A DNA stretch of 64,000 bases from Microvenator marinus. Its GTDB lineage: Bacteria; Myxococcota_A; Bradymonadia; Bradymonadales; Bradymonadaceae. Each line of letters starts with the position of its first letter. The first letter of the stretch is position 1. The stretch is taken from positions 3,310,001-3,374,000 of the forward strand of contig NZ_CP042467.1 of NCBI RefSeq assembly GCF_007993755.1, in the 5' to 3' direction. The notes under the pieces were generated by a model, which searched no databases, was not told the DNA's origin, and was given only the letters and a program-made list of their open reading frames with translations. A program made the position numbers and the translations under genes. Below are positions 1-8,800 of this stretch, one piece after another.

Positions 1-579
1 CCAGGCGTCAGCCTCTACATGTCCGTTCTCCTCAAACCCGCCATCGAGCCCGCCGAAGCCGCCGGCATCACGCTCGCCGCTGGCGTCGGTGTGTGCGAGG
101 CCCTGAGCGGCGTTCCCGGGCTCTGGCTCAAATGGCCGAACGATATCTTCATCGGCACCAAAAAAGTCGGCGGCCTTCTCACCGAGGCATCCACACAAGC
201 TGGCTCCATCGAGTCGATCGTGGTCGGACTCGGCCTCAACGTCAACGTGCAGGCCCAGCATATCCCCAAAGATCTCGAGGCGATCATGACGAGCCTCGCA
301 ATCGAAACGGGCCAACCCTTGGACCGCCTCGGACTCGTACACCGCATTCACGCGTCGCTTATAAAATGGTCGGAGCGCTACATTGCGGCCGGGTTTGACG
401 GCATCGAGGACGGCATCAAGAAGTGGGACAAGAGCGCCGGCCGCCGCGTACAGGTGATCGACCCGAGCAAAAGTCGCGAAGGCGTGGCCAAGGGAATCAA
501 AGACGGATCTCTACTGGTTCGTTTTGACGACGGCGACGAAGCACTGGTATTTGCCGGTGAGGTCAAATTGATTCCCTAG
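1..579 (+). CDS. birA: Biotin--[acetyl-CoA carboxylase] ligase, C-terminal part (cut by window edge)
   Basis: The reading frame is open from base 1, so the N-terminus lies outside the window; the first in-frame ATG at 19 is internal. The visible part has the catalytic-domain signature LKWPNDI followed by KVGGLLTE, which hold the biotin/ATP-binding strand and the biotin-contacting lysine of BirA/BPL enzymes, and a short C-terminal SH3-like barrel (about residues 135-186 of the visible part). The enzyme activates biotin as biotinyl-5'-AMP and transfers it to the biotin carboxyl carrier protein. Whether it also has a DNA-binding repressor domain cannot be seen. It is followed 46 bp downstream by a co-directional peptidase with its own ribosome binding site. 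Confidence 0.9.
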   Translation, partial: PGVSLYMSVLLKPAIEPAEAAGITLAAGVGVCEALSGVPGLWLKWPNDIFIGTKKVGGLLTEASTQAGSIESIVVGLGLNVNVQAQHIPKDLEAIMTSLAIETGQPLDRLGLVHRIHASLIKWSERYIAAGFDGIEDGIKKWDKSAGRRVQVIDPSKSREGVAKGIKDGSLLVRFDDGDEALVFAGEVKLIP

Positions 580-625
580 CCGAACCCTGTACTATGGCGC
601 AGAATTTTCTCCCAAGAGGTAGCGA

Positions 626-2323
626 GTGAACCTTCCAAATCAAGGGCTCAAATTCTCAGAAATGAGCCTTCCAAAACCAACGTTTGAAAGCCTTTCCGAC
701 ACGATGGGCAGCATCGATAGCCGATTTGACCAAGCCGCGGACGACAAGACGCGAATCGAAGTCGTCCAAGACTGGGACCGGCTCGTCCGCAACTACTCGA
801 GCTGGGCGGCGATTACTCGCCTGAAGTTCAGCCAGGACACGCGCGACGAGGCCGCCAAGGCCGACCGCGAGTACGTCGACGAGCTGACCCCGAAGTTCAC
901 CGAGATGAATATCGCGTGGTTGAGGAAGTTGCTCGCGAGCGAGCACCGGCCAGCTCTTGAGGCACATTTTGGCGCGCACGCGTTCCGTATGTGGGCGAAC
1001 GAAGTCCTGACCTTTGAGCCGGCAATCCAGGAAGACCTGGTGCAGGAGAGCAAGCTCAGTGCCGATCACACGGCCTTGACGGCATCCGCCGAGATCGAGT
1101 TCGACGGCGAAGTCTACAACCTTTCGCAGCTCGCGAAGTTCATGGATGTGGCGGATCGCGACACGCGTTACCGAGCGCAAAAGGCGCGCTGGGATTGGGT
1201 GGAAGCGCACTCGGACGAGTTCGACGAAATTTATGACAAGCTCGTCAAACTGCGCCATTCCATGGCCCAAAAGCTCGGCTACAAGAATTATATTGAGCTC
1301 GGCTACCGTCGCATGATGCGCGTTGATTATTCGCGTGAAGATGTGGAGGTCTTCCGCAAAGAGATCCTGCGCACCGTGGTGCCACTCGTGGCCGAGATGA
1401 AAAAGGCGCAGGCCAAAAGGCTCGGAATCGACCGTTGTATGGTCTGGGACGAGTCGGTCTTCGACTCCAAGGGAAATCCAGTCCCCGAGGGCGATGTCGC
1501 CGAGTTGACCGAAAAGGCCAAGTCGGTCTTTGACCAGATGCACCCTGAGCTTTCGAGCTTCTACCGTATGATGGTGGAGCGCGGTTTGCTCGACCTAGAC
1601 TCACGTACGGGCAAGGCTGGCGGCGGGTTCTGCACCTCTTTTGCCGAGTTCGGCGTGCCCTTCATCTTCGCGAATTTCAACGGCACCAAGCACGATGCCG
1701 AGGTGTTCACGCACGAGATGGGTCATGCGTTCCAATGCTACTTGAGCATGGACAAAGTACCTCACGACTACATCTGGCCTACACTTGAGGCGTGCGAGAT
1801 CCACTCGATGAGCCTCGAGTACTTCACCTGGCCATATATGGAGGCGTTCTTCGGCGACGATACCGAGCGCTTCCGCACGGTGCACCTGACCGAGTCTTTG
1901 AGCTTCCTTCCATACGGAACGGCCATCGACCACTTCCAGCACTTGGTCTACGAGAAGCCCGATGCCACGCCACAAGAGCGCCGCGAGATGTGGCTCGAGA
2001 TGGAGAAACTCTATCTCCCGTGGCGCGATTGGGGTGATATCGAGTACGGCGCCAAAGGTGCGCGCTGGCAGCTCCAAGGCCACGTCTATCACGCGCCATT
2101 CTACTATATCGACTACGTGCTCGCTCAGACCTGCGCACTGCAGTTCTGGGACCGCATGAACCACGACTACAAACAGGCCCTCGAGGACTACGTGGCCCTT
2201 TGTCGGCGCGGTGGAGAGGCATCTTTCCAGTCGCTCGCAACCTCCGCCGGATTGACCTCGCCATTTGAGCCGGGTTGCCTCGAAGGTGCAGTCGGCCGAG
2301 CCCGGGAATATCTCGGGTTCTAA
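626..2323 (+). CDS. M3-family zinc oligoendopeptidase (PepF-like)
   Basis: The 565-aa protein carries the metallopeptidase motif HEMGH at residues 363-367, with a downstream Glu in an EIHSMSLE segment (about residue 391) as the expected third zinc ligand, all typical of family M3 (oligoendopeptidase F/thimet group). Length and an all-helical N-terminal half fit the family. It should cleave short peptides in the cytoplasm; no signal peptide is present. The GTG start at 626 is chosen because AAGAGGT lies 6 nt upstream; the ATG at 662 has no such site. It lies between birA and the acetate kinase fusion, with no obvious functional link. Confidence 0.9.
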   Translation: MNLPNQGLKFSEMSLPKPTFESLSDTMGSIDSRFDQAADDKTRIEVVQDWDRLVRNYSSWAAITRLKFSQDTRDEAAKADREYVDELTPKFTEMNIAWLRKLLASEHRPALEAHFGAHAFRMWANEVLTFEPAIQEDLVQESKLSADHTALTASAEIEFDGEVYNLSQLAKFMDVADRDTRYRAQKARWDWVEAHSDEFDEIYDKLVKLRHSMAQKLGYKNYIELGYRRMMRVDYSREDVEVFRKEILRTVVPLVAEMKKAQAKRLGIDRCMVWDESVFDSKGNPVPEGDVAELTEKAKSVFDQMHPELSSFYRMMVERGLLDLDSRTGKAGGGFCTSFAEFGVPFIFANFNGTKHDAEVFTHEMGHAFQCYLSMDKVPHDYIWPTLEACEIHSMSLEYFTWPYMEAFFGDDTERFRTVHLTESLSFLPYGTAIDHFQHLVYEKPDATPQERREMWLEMEKLYLPWRDWGDIEYGAKGARWQLQGHVYHAPFYYIDYVLAQTCALQFWDRMNHDYKQALEDYVALCRRGGEASFQSLATSAGLTSPFEPGCLEGAVGRAREYLGF

Positions 2324-2397
2324 GAGAAGTTAGTCTGAAACTCTGGGTATTTACGGTGTGCGCGAGCGCGAAACATCAACATTGAAATAGGGACACA

Positions 2398-4227
2398 ATG
2401 CATATTCTCGTCATCAACTGTGGCAGCTCCTCTTTGAAGAGTTCTGTGATCGATCATCGCACTGGCGCTCGCGTGGGTTCTTGCGTGGTTGAACGTGTGG
2501 GGCAGGAAGGCTCGCGCATGCGCTTCAACGGCGAGTGGGAGCCTTTGGATGCGCCGAATATCGAGGGCGCGCTCAAGATTGTCGTGCCACGTATGGTCGA
2601 AAATCTCGGCGGTGCCACCATTACAGCCGTGGGCCATCGCGTGGTTCACGGAGGCGTGGCCTTTGATCGACCCACCCTGATCACGCCAGAAGTAGAAAAG
2701 GCCATCGAAGATAATTTCCAGATTGCGCCATTACACAACCCGCCAAACCTTGCGGGTATCCGTGCAGCGCGCAGCGTATTGCCGGACGTCCCGCATATCG
2801 CCGTCTTTGACACTGCATTCCATGCCACGATGCCACGTCGCGCACGCGAATACGCGATCGACCACAAAGTGGCTGAGGCCAAGAACTACCGCCGTTTTGG
2901 CTTCCACGGCATCAGCCACGAGTTCGTCTCGCACCTGGCTGCGAAGCACATGGAACAAGACGTCCGCGACCTGCGCATCATCACGTGTCACCTCGGGAAC
3001 GGATGTAGCGTGGCGGCAATCGAGTACGGCCGCTCCGTGGAAACCTCCATGGGCATGACCCCTCTTGAGGGGCTCGTGATGGGTACGCGCGTGGGTGATT
3101 TGGACCCGGGACTCCTGATCCAGATGCAGCGCGACGGTATGAGCCTCGATGAAGTTGATGCCTTCTTGAACCGAGATAGCGGCCTCAAGGGCCTCAGTGG
3201 TGTGGGCAACGATATGCGAGATATCGAGGCGCGCGCCGCCGAGGGCGACGAGCGTTGCCGGCTCGCTATTCAGGTCTTCGCGCACCGTGTTCGTAAGTAC
3301 ATTGGCGCCTACGCTGCGGTGATGGGTGGTGTGGATGCCATCGTATTCACGGCTGGAATCGGCGAGAATTCGGAGGTGATCAGGCACCGAATCTCGCAGC
3401 GATTGGACTATATGGGAGCAGTGCTCCACGAAGACCTCAATCGCGACGCCAAAGTCAGCCATGAGAGTCCTGTTTTTGAGATTTCGACTCGAAACTCGAG
3501 AGTTCGCCTGCTTGTAGCGGCGACCGACGAGTCTCTTCAGATTGCGCGCGAGGCCGCGAAGATTGTGGAAGCACGCCAGGCTACCAAAGGTGCCGAACGT
3601 GGCATTCCTGTTGCCGTTTCGGCACGTCATATCCACCTAACCCAAGAGGCCGTGGAAGCCCTCTTTGGACCGGGGTACAAGCTTACAGAGAGAAACCCAC
3701 TCTCGCAGCCAGGCCAGTTCGCGTGCAACGAGACGGTCACGGTTGTGGGTCCAAAACGCCAGCTCGAGAACGTGCGAATCCTTGGGCCGACTCGTCCGGA
3801 CAATCAGGTCGAGATCTCGCGTACCGACGAGTTCTTCCTTGGGCTCGACGCGCCGGTGCGCGCCTCGGGAGACGTAGCAAACTCGCCTGGGTGCAAGCTC
3901 GTTGGACCTCATGGCACCTATGAAATGAAGCAGGGCGTGATCTGCGCGTGGCGTCATATCCACATGCATCCTGACGACGCTGAGTACTTCGGTGTGAGCG
4001 ATAAGGACGTAGTAGAGGTCGCCATCCAAGGCACAAGCCGTGAGCTCATCTTTGGCGATGTGCTGGTGCGCGTGTCGCCCAAGTACAAGCTCGAGATGCA
4101 TATCGACACCGACGAGGGTAACGCCGCTGAGTTGTCCAAAGGGGCAGAAGGTGCACTACTTTCAGCCACTGACGGAAACGCTTTGTTGCGCCGCCGCAAG
4201 ACTCGGTTCGACGAAGTCGCTGAATGA
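2398..4227 (+). CDS. ackA-pduL: Acetate kinase fused to PduL-type phosphate acyltransferase
   Basis: At 609 aa this is about 200 residues longer than acetate kinase. Residues 1-395 are a complete acetate kinase: NCGSSSLK phosphate loop, GHRVVHGG, FDTAFHATMP, HLGNGCS and GIGENS. Residues 402-600 form a PduL phosphotransacylase domain: SARHIHL (H411, H413), WRHIHMH (H520, H522, H524) and the MHIDTDEGNA motif (H568), which match the zinc-binding histidines of PduL. Together the domains would interconvert acetyl-CoA (or propionyl-CoA), acyl phosphate and the acid plus ATP, a full Pta-AckA route in one chain. No microcompartment genes are nearby, so a catabolic or overflow role is more likely than a propanediol role. 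A TGAAATG junction couples it to the next gene. Confidence 0.93.
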   Translation: MHILVINCGSSSLKSSVIDHRTGARVGSCVVERVGQEGSRMRFNGEWEPLDAPNIEGALKIVVPRMVENLGGATITAVGHRVVHGGVAFDRPTLITPEVEKAIEDNFQIAPLHNPPNLAGIRAARSVLPDVPHIAVFDTAFHATMPRRAREYAIDHKVAEAKNYRRFGFHGISHEFVSHLAAKHMEQDVRDLRIITCHLGNGCSVAAIEYGRSVETSMGMTPLEGLVMGTRVGDLDPGLLIQMQRDGMSLDEVDAFLNRDSGLKGLSGVGNDMRDIEARAAEGDERCRLAIQVFAHRVRKYIGAYAAVMGGVDAIVFTAGIGENSEVIRHRISQRLDYMGAVLHEDLNRDAKVSHESPVFEISTRNSRVRLLVAATDESLQIAREAAKIVEARQATKGAERGIPVAVSARHIHLTQEAVEALFGPGYKLTERNPLSQPGQFACNETVTVVGPKRQLENVRILGPTRPDNQVEISRTDEFFLGLDAPVRASGDVANSPGCKLVGPHGTYEMKQGVICAWRHIHMHPDDAEYFGVSDKDVVEVAIQGTSRELIFGDVLVRVSPKYKLEMHIDTDEGNAAELSKGAEGALLSATDGNALLRRRKTRFDEVAE

Positions 4228-4228
4228 A

Positions 4229-4624
4229 ATGCGATTGCGGAATTTCGCACTTGGGGCGTTCTTCTGCCTTCAGATCTGTCTACCTCTTTCTTACTACTTG
4301 GGGGACGATCCAAGCGACGAAAGGTTCGCCTGGAGGATGTTCTCTGCCACGCGTTTGTCGCAGTGCAAAACAGAGGTTATTGCAGCGCAACGTTCCGGGC
4401 CTGAAACCAGCCTAGATTCGCGCGAACATCTTCACGTGGCGTGGGTTACCAACATTGCTCGCAATCGCAAGAGAGTGATCGAGACCTATCTCGAACGCGT
4501 CTGCGACGATGGCTACTCGAGCGCAAAACTCACGAATAAGTGTGTGCTTCCGTCAAAAGAGAAGCAGTCTTTTGTCTATGAGATTGCGTGTGAGTCGCGG
4601 GAGTTCACGAGAGTGGGCCCATGA
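4229..4624 (+). CDS. Small membrane-anchored protein of unknown function, partner of HTTM protein
   Basis: This 131-aa protein starts at an ATG one base after the acetate kinase stop codon, which suggests translational coupling; the longer open frame from 4040 lies inside the kinase gene and is not used. It has one N-terminal hydrophobic helix (about residues 5-24) followed by a basic soluble region with three later cysteines, so it is probably anchored in the inner membrane. I do not recognise a family. Its stop overlaps the ATG of the HTTM-domain gene (ATGA), so the two are very likely produced together and may form a complex. Confidence 0.75.
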   Translation: MRLRNFALGAFFCLQICLPLSYYLGDDPSDERFAWRMFSATRLSQCKTEVIAAQRSGPETSLDSREHLHVAWVTNIARNRKRVIETYLERVCDDGYSSAKLTNKCVLPSKEKQSFVYEIACESREFTRVGP

Positions 4625-5886
4625 TCTTGGACTCAACTCAGGAAAAGGGGCGACTTGAATTCATCGCACGGGCCGTTCTGCTCATGCTGGCTTTCGATAT
4701 CTGGTGGAACGTATTGGCGCAAGCCGGGCGCTACGGGTTTAGAGACTTCAATGTCGCGCATTTTGCCTGGCTCGACCTTTTGCAGCCGATGCCCTCGCCG
4801 GGGCTCTACATTGGCGTGCTTCTCTTGGCGTCGGTCTTGGCAGTCTTTGGAGCCTTATTCTGGCGCACCACGACGAGTACTACGGCGATTGCCGGACTCT
4901 GGACATGGGCGTGGGCGTCTAGCCTTATGGATAGCTACCAACATCATTACTACCTGAGCCTTGTGTTGGTGGCTCTGATCGGATTTCCCAAGAAGAATGG
5001 CGAGAGCCAGTGGGGATTTGGCGCGCTCTGCGCGAGCACGGCCATCATGTACTTTTGGGCCGCTTTCGCAAAGGCGCTCCCTGATTGGCAAGGCGGCGCA
5101 GCTTTGCGGATCGTGGCCCGGGGGCGACGAGACGAAGTTGAGAGCCTATTCTCTTGGCTCGGCCTTGGTAACGACTTCGGCTGGCAATTGGCCTCGATTG
5201 GGGTGGTCTTGGTCCAGGTTCTGATCGGCGCGGCCTATCTCGGAGCCTGGCTTAGGGGCCGGCGCCCAACCCCCTCGCGCCTGCTTGATATACTCTGTGT
5301 GGCGGGAATGCTCGGTGGGCTCTCCTTTCATATTGGGGCGGAGTGGTTAGGCCTTAAGATTGGCTGGTTTAGCTACTATATGGTGGTCCTATCTGTCCTC
5401 GTTTTGGCACCGAACGGCATGTGGCAATTCCTCTGGGAAAAACTGCCCAAATGGAAAAACTTACCATTCAACGCGCCAGTCTCACTCTTGTTGGTGATGT
5501 TGGGGGCGCTAGCTATTGTGTGGGTCGATCTTCCTGGCGCGCTCGGTGTCGCAATTCTCATTGGGCTCGGTGGCGTGGTGTTGATGATCAGAAACCTTGA
5601 GCGCGCGATGAGCTATGCCGTGGGCATCTTTATGGCGGGAGGCCTGATGCTGCTTAGCTTTGAAGCCTCTGACACCCGTTGGGATTTTTATCGATTTAGT
5701 GGTGGTGACGCGAGCCGAGTCGCGGCACTGGTCAAGGATCCCACCGACAAGATCAAATATCTAGATGCCGCGATCTTCGCCTACCAAAAGGCCAATCAAT
5801 ATGCGCCGCCGGGAGAATCAAGGGAGAAGCAACTTCAGAGGGTCATCACCATTCGGGCACAAAAAAACGCGGACTTAGAAAACTAA
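4621..5886 (+). CDS. HTTM-domain multipass membrane protein (vitamin K-dependent carboxylase-like)
   Basis: This 421-aa protein has about nine to ten hydrophobic segments. Motifs of the HTTM (horizontally transferred transmembrane) family are visible: DSYQHHYYL (about residue 101), YFWAAFAK, a W-x-GGAA segment and LSFHIG followed by IGWFSYYM. The family includes vitamin K-dependent gamma-glutamyl carboxylases, but most bacterial members have unknown substrates, so no reaction is assigned. The C-terminal 60 residues are soluble and predicted helical. The gene overlaps its small membrane partner by 4 nt. Its stop codon lies inside a strong inverted repeat (5868-5893) that serves as terminator. 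Confidence 0.8.
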   Translation: MILDSTQEKGRLEFIARAVLLMLAFDIWWNVLAQAGRYGFRDFNVAHFAWLDLLQPMPSPGLYIGVLLLASVLAVFGALFWRTTTSTTAIAGLWTWAWASSLMDSYQHHYYLSLVLVALIGFPKKNGESQWGFGALCASTAIMYFWAAFAKALPDWQGGAALRIVARGRRDEVESLFSWLGLGNDFGWQLASIGVVLVQVLIGAAYLGAWLRGRRPTPSRLLDILCVAGMLGGLSFHIGAEWLGLKIGWFSYYMVVLSVLVLAPNGMWQFLWEKLPKWKNLPFNAPVSLLLVMLGALAIVWVDLPGALGVAILIGLGGVVLMIRNLERAMSYAVGIFMAGGLMLLSFEASDTRWDFYRFSGGDASRVAALVKDPTDKIKYLDAAIFAYQKANQYAPPGESREKQLQRVITIRAQKNADLEN

Positions 5887-5899
5887 GTCCGCGTTTTTT
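5861..5899. terminator. Bidirectional intrinsic terminator overlapping the HTTM stop codon
   Basis: A perfect 11-bp stem (5868-5878 with 5883-5893) with a 4-nt loop is flanked by seven A on the left and six T on the right, so it can terminate both strands. Before the element integrated it would have separated the HTTM gene from the convergent tRNA-Pro gene. Confidence 0.85.
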
Positions 5900-5902
5900 A
5901 TT

Positions 5903-5950
5903 TGGTCGGGGTGGCCAGATTCGAACTGACGACATCCTGCTCCCAAAGCA
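5903..5950. repeat. attL: displaced 3' part of tRNA-Pro
   Basis: These 48 bp are identical to 14707-14754. They run from the encoded CCA end through the T arm and variable region to the 5' strand of the anticodon stem. The sequence then diverges (TTTGCGCAAA, a 10-bp palindrome at 5951-5960), so no D arm or acceptor 5' strand follows and this copy cannot fold as a tRNA. Confidence 0.93.
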
Positions 5951-6069
5951 TTTGCGCAAATTGGGCGGACACACCCTAAGGCATTGGCGAGCAAGCCAAA
6001 GCCCAATAAAATGAAGGGGAACGATGAATCTCTATTGTGCGCAATGAAGCATGCTGATACTTTTTGGCA

Positions 6070-6089
6070 TGCAACCAACATGTAACCAG
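6070..6089. promoter_or_regulatory. Candidate integrase arm-type sites, left end
   Basis: Two direct copies of TGYAACCA (6070 and 6081) are 11 bp apart between attL and the integrase start. The same motif with the same 11-bp spacing and orientation occurs at 14628-14646 near attR. Paired copies near both ends are what arm-type integrase binding sites look like; binding itself is inferred. Confidence 0.5.
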
Positions 6090-6098
6090 TGGTGAATC

Positions 6099-7334
6099 AT
6101 GGGTGAAGTGGTCAAACTAAAAACGGGAAAGCCAGAAAAGCAAACGTATCGGCTCAACAAGAGTTTCGTAGATAAGGCCGAGAAACTTCCCAAGGACCGT
6201 GACTTCACCGCATATTTTGATGACCTGATTCCGGGCTTCCATTTGCGAGTTCTGACTTCCTGTAAGACCTTCTCTTACTGGTATCGCTCACCGATAGACC
6301 GCAGAGCTCGCGTAATGAAACTTGGTCGCCATGGTGACATTACTGCAACCGAAGCGCGCAAGAAGGCCGAGAAAGCCCGTGGGGCTGTTCTTGATGGCCG
6401 AGACCCACAAGAGCAGAAAGACCGCGCAAAGATGCGTTCCAAGACGTTTGCCGATATCGCGGACCAATGGCTAGAAGAATATGCGGAGCCGAGCCGTAAG
6501 ACCTGGAAGGAAGACAAGCGCCGACTTTCAAGCCCATACCTGAAACGACTTCAAAAGTTCCAGTTCCACGAGCACAACCGAGAGAAGCTTCAAGACCTTC
6601 TGGCTCTTGCCCACAAGAGCGCAAGTGAATCAACACCGGTGGAAGCCAATCGCATTGTGGAGCTTGTAAACCAAATGCTCAACACGGCATGCCGATACCG
6701 TTGGATCTCTTCGGTGTATCGCAACATTGCCGCGGACATTCAGAAGAACACCGAGAAGGGCCGAGAGGACTATCTGAGAGCCACTGAGTTTGCGAAGTTC
6801 GCAGATGTTGTAGGCACGCTTCCTAGAAAGCACCGGTGTTCCATTTGGTTTCTGGTGTTGACCGGATGCCGGTCTAAGTCCGAAGCCCTTGCACTGCTCA
6901 AGGCTGACGTTCACCTTGAAGCTGGTGTCTTCAAGTTCCGTGACACGAAGAACGCAACCGACCATGAGCTTCCAATAAGCACCGGAATCAAGACCATCTT
7001 CGAGATGATGCCGGAGCACCGAGGCGATACCGTCTTCATGGGAAAGGAATTGAGGCGACCTTTCGAGACCATCCGCGAAGCTGGCTTCATTGACCATATG
7101 ACACCACACGCTTTGCGTCACACGTTGCGAAGTCACGCAAGGTCTACGCTCAACATTAACTTGGAAGCTGTGGACTCAATCACGAATCACAAGTCAAACT
7201 ATGGAGCTGGTGCACGCTACGTTCATACGGATCCGGAAAGAGTTCTTGAGGCACTAGAAAAGTATCAAGCCTGGGTGTTTGACAAGGCCGGGATTGTCGA
7301 TTTTGGAGCCTATCTCAAGACGGGGAAACGATGA
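6099..7334 (+). CDS. int: Tyrosine recombinase/integrase of the satellite-like element
   Basis: This 411-aa protein has an N-terminal arm-binding-type region (DUF4102-like, YWYRSPIDRR...KLG about residues 60-80), a SAM-like core-binding domain (about 115-205) and a C-terminal catalytic domain. Catalytic residues are visible: Arg in TGCRSKSEAL, Lys in DTKN, the HALR box, His in ITNHK and Tyr in ARYVHT. It should catalyse site-specific integration into and, with a directionality factor, excision from the tRNA-Pro gene, using attL 150 bp upstream. The Arg motif has one residue more than the usual RxxE spacing. Its stop codon overlaps the ATG of the next gene (ATGA at 7331). ATG at 6099 is the first start after the attachment region. 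Confidence 0.93.
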   Translation: MGEVVKLKTGKPEKQTYRLNKSFVDKAEKLPKDRDFTAYFDDLIPGFHLRVLTSCKTFSYWYRSPIDRRARVMKLGRHGDITATEARKKAEKARGAVLDGRDPQEQKDRAKMRSKTFADIADQWLEEYAEPSRKTWKEDKRRLSSPYLKRLQKFQFHEHNREKLQDLLALAHKSASESTPVEANRIVELVNQMLNTACRYRWISSVYRNIAADIQKNTEKGREDYLRATEFAKFADVVGTLPRKHRCSIWFLVLTGCRSKSEALALLKADVHLEAGVFKFRDTKNATDHELPISTGIKTIFEMMPEHRGDTVFMGKELRRPFETIREAGFIDHMTPHALRHTLRSHARSTLNINLEAVDSITNHKSNYGAGARYVHTDPERVLEALEKYQAWVFDKAGIVDFGAYLKTGKR

Positions 7335-7909
7335 GTACGTTTCGTTTCTATGGGCCGCGAGTGCAATCTGAAGACGGGGAGGCGATGAGTCTCTTCATTG
7401 ACTTTACCGCCCAGGAGAGAAGATCCGTGCTCACACTTGCAACGTGTTTTGAGTCCTATGCAGATGGGATAGAAACAGGCCGGCGCGCTGACCGGATGCG
7501 CATGAAGACGGATAGAATTCTAAAGCTCGGAAATCGTAATTTTCTTTGGACCCGAATCATCCAACATCGTTGGAGGTATTCGAAGGATGGCAAAATTGAG
7601 CCGCATCCCTCCGCTTGGACCTGGGGAGATAACGAGGGCAGAGGAGCGTTCTTGACCTTCTTTCTCTATGATGAGCTTCCAAGTGCTCCCATAGCGCGCT
7701 CTATCGCCGCCGAACTAAGGCGCATTGAGCCGCTTCTCCCAAAGACAAGAGCAGGCCGACGGCGACGCTCCAAAGATGGGCTAGTTGCGCACAGGTTCAG
7801 ATCTTTGACCGAGAACACTCCGAAGCATACCGAGCAAGTAGACGTGCTAAAAGAACGGGGCTTCACAGATTGGGAAGCCCGCAAATGGGTTTATGAAACG
7901 GATTGGTGA
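7331..7909 (+). CDS. Hypothetical protein coupled to integrase
   Basis: This 192-aa protein has no family I recognise. It overlaps the integrase stop codon by 4 nt, so the two are translated together. It is a soluble protein with many aromatic residues, a basic stretch near residues 140-148 (RAGRRRRSK) and a C-terminal EARKWVYETDW segment. The basic patch would fit nucleic-acid binding, and the position would suit a recombination accessory factor, but neither is shown. It is followed by 138 bp without a gene. Confidence 0.7.
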   Translation: MSTFRFYGPRVQSEDGEAMSLFIDFTAQERRSVLTLATCFESYADGIETGRRADRMRMKTDRILKLGNRNFLWTRIIQHRWRYSKDGKIEPHPSAWTWGDNEGRGAFLTFFLYDELPSAPIARSIAAELRRIEPLLPKTRAGRRRRSKDGLVAHRFRSLTENTPKHTEQVDVLKERGFTDWEARKWVYETDW

Positions 7910-7916
7910 GTAAAGC

Positions 7917-7949
7917 GAAAGGCCCGGAGTTGCAGCTCCGAGCCCTTCA
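7917..7949 (+). terminator. Possible weak stem-loop after the integrase operon
   Basis: GGCCCGGAG and CTCCGAGCC at 7921-7944 can pair around a short loop, followed by CTTCAATGTGTTT, which is only weakly T-rich. It may end the int transcript; termination strength is uncertain. Confidence 0.3.
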
Positions 7950-8047
7950 ATGTGTTTAACTGGGTTGAGACCCAGCGCCCCACAAGCAACCCGCATTATA
8001 GCGGCATGGGCGTCTAGATCTCAACCCCAAAACCCAAAGGGGTTATT

Positions 8048-8467
8048 ATGAGGAAGATTGAAGATGTTCTGAAAGAGATCGGTGTGCGCTACGAATTCGA
8101 TGAATACGTGCCTTGCTACTACATCGAACCAAGATGGAGAGTCACCACCGACCGCGGAGCCCATATCTGGGGAACCTGGGATTGCGAGAAGAAAGCCGAT
8201 GAGGGCTATCGGGTCGCAAAGCGCCTCGGGCTTCCAAACATCTCCCAGACCATGATGGGGCTCGGGATTGCCGAGCTACAAGACGAGCGCTTCCTAATCT
8301 TTCATGCCGACGATGGGCTTCCCATCATTTCCGGTGACATTGGCGACGGGGAAACCATCCGCCGATTGGTTGAACAGAGCCTCAAGATGGATGCTCTTGA
8401 GTTTGACCAGTGGGCTGGTGATTACGCTGAACACTACTGCCAAGACAAAACCCTAACACGTCTCTAG
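8048..8467 (+). CDS. Hypothetical protein of the element
   Basis: This 139-aa acidic soluble protein starts at an ATG with AAAGGGG 6 nt upstream. The N-terminal third is rich in aromatic residues and the C-terminus in Asp/Glu. No known family or motif was recognised. It stands alone: 138 bp separate it from the integrase operon and 114 bp from the AlpA-like gene, so it probably has its own transcript or reads through. Position between int and alpA in satellites is often occupied by regulators, but the sequence shows no helix-turn-helix. Confidence 0.65.
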   Translation: MRKIEDVLKEIGVRYEFDEYVPCYYIEPRWRVTTDRGAHIWGTWDCEKKADEGYRVAKRLGLPNISQTMMGLGIAELQDERFLIFHADDGLPIISGDIGDGETIRRLVEQSLKMDALEFDQWAGDYAEHYCQDKTLTRL

Positions 8468-8581
8468 TTCGCTATTCATCTACACCTTGTCAGGTTTTCG
8501 AGGGTTTAAGGAAGCGTTGTTTCGCGCCTAGTTAAGACCTGATTAAATCTATGCGTGAACCATGAAGAGAGAGGAAACCCC

Positions 8582-8791
8582 ATGGAAGACAAAATGATGA
8601 CTATCGAAGAAGTGGCCAAGATGACCGCTCTAGATCCCAAGATTCTTTCCCGATACCGAACCACCGGTGAAGGGCCGGAGTTCATCCGACTCGGACACCG
8701 AACAATCCGGTATTGGCGCTCCGATGTTGTGAATTGGCTTAATGCCAACCGCTACCGGAGCACGTCTCAGTATGAAGTAGAGGAAGCCTAG
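8582..8791 (+). CDS. AlpA-like helix-turn-helix regulator/excisionase
   Basis: This 69-aa protein matches the small HTH_17/MerR-type fold of AlpA and excisionases: MTIEEVAKMTALDPKILSRY as first helix pair, then the wing FIRLGHRTIRYWRSDVVNWL. The ATG at 8582 is preferred because a purine-rich GAGAGAGGA site precedes it; the GTG at 8555 would add nine residues containing that site. In P4-type satellites and PICIs AlpA activates or controls integrase and excision and links the island to its helper phage. It lies between an orphan gene and the primase, with an inverted repeat just downstream. Confidence 0.8.
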   Translation: MEDKMMTIEEVAKMTALDPKILSRYRTTGEGPEFIRLGHRTIRYWRSDVVNWLNANRYRSTSQYEVEEA

Positions 8792-8800
8792 AAACACGAA

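Noticed and set aside
5903-5990. A second tRNA-Pro gene
   Set aside because: Only the 3' part is present; the D arm and acceptor 5' strand are missing after 5950, so it is the displaced attL fragment.
7331-7909. Second integrase or excisionase
   Set aside because: No catalytic tyrosine-recombinase residues or helix-turn-helix could be found, so it is left as hypothetical.
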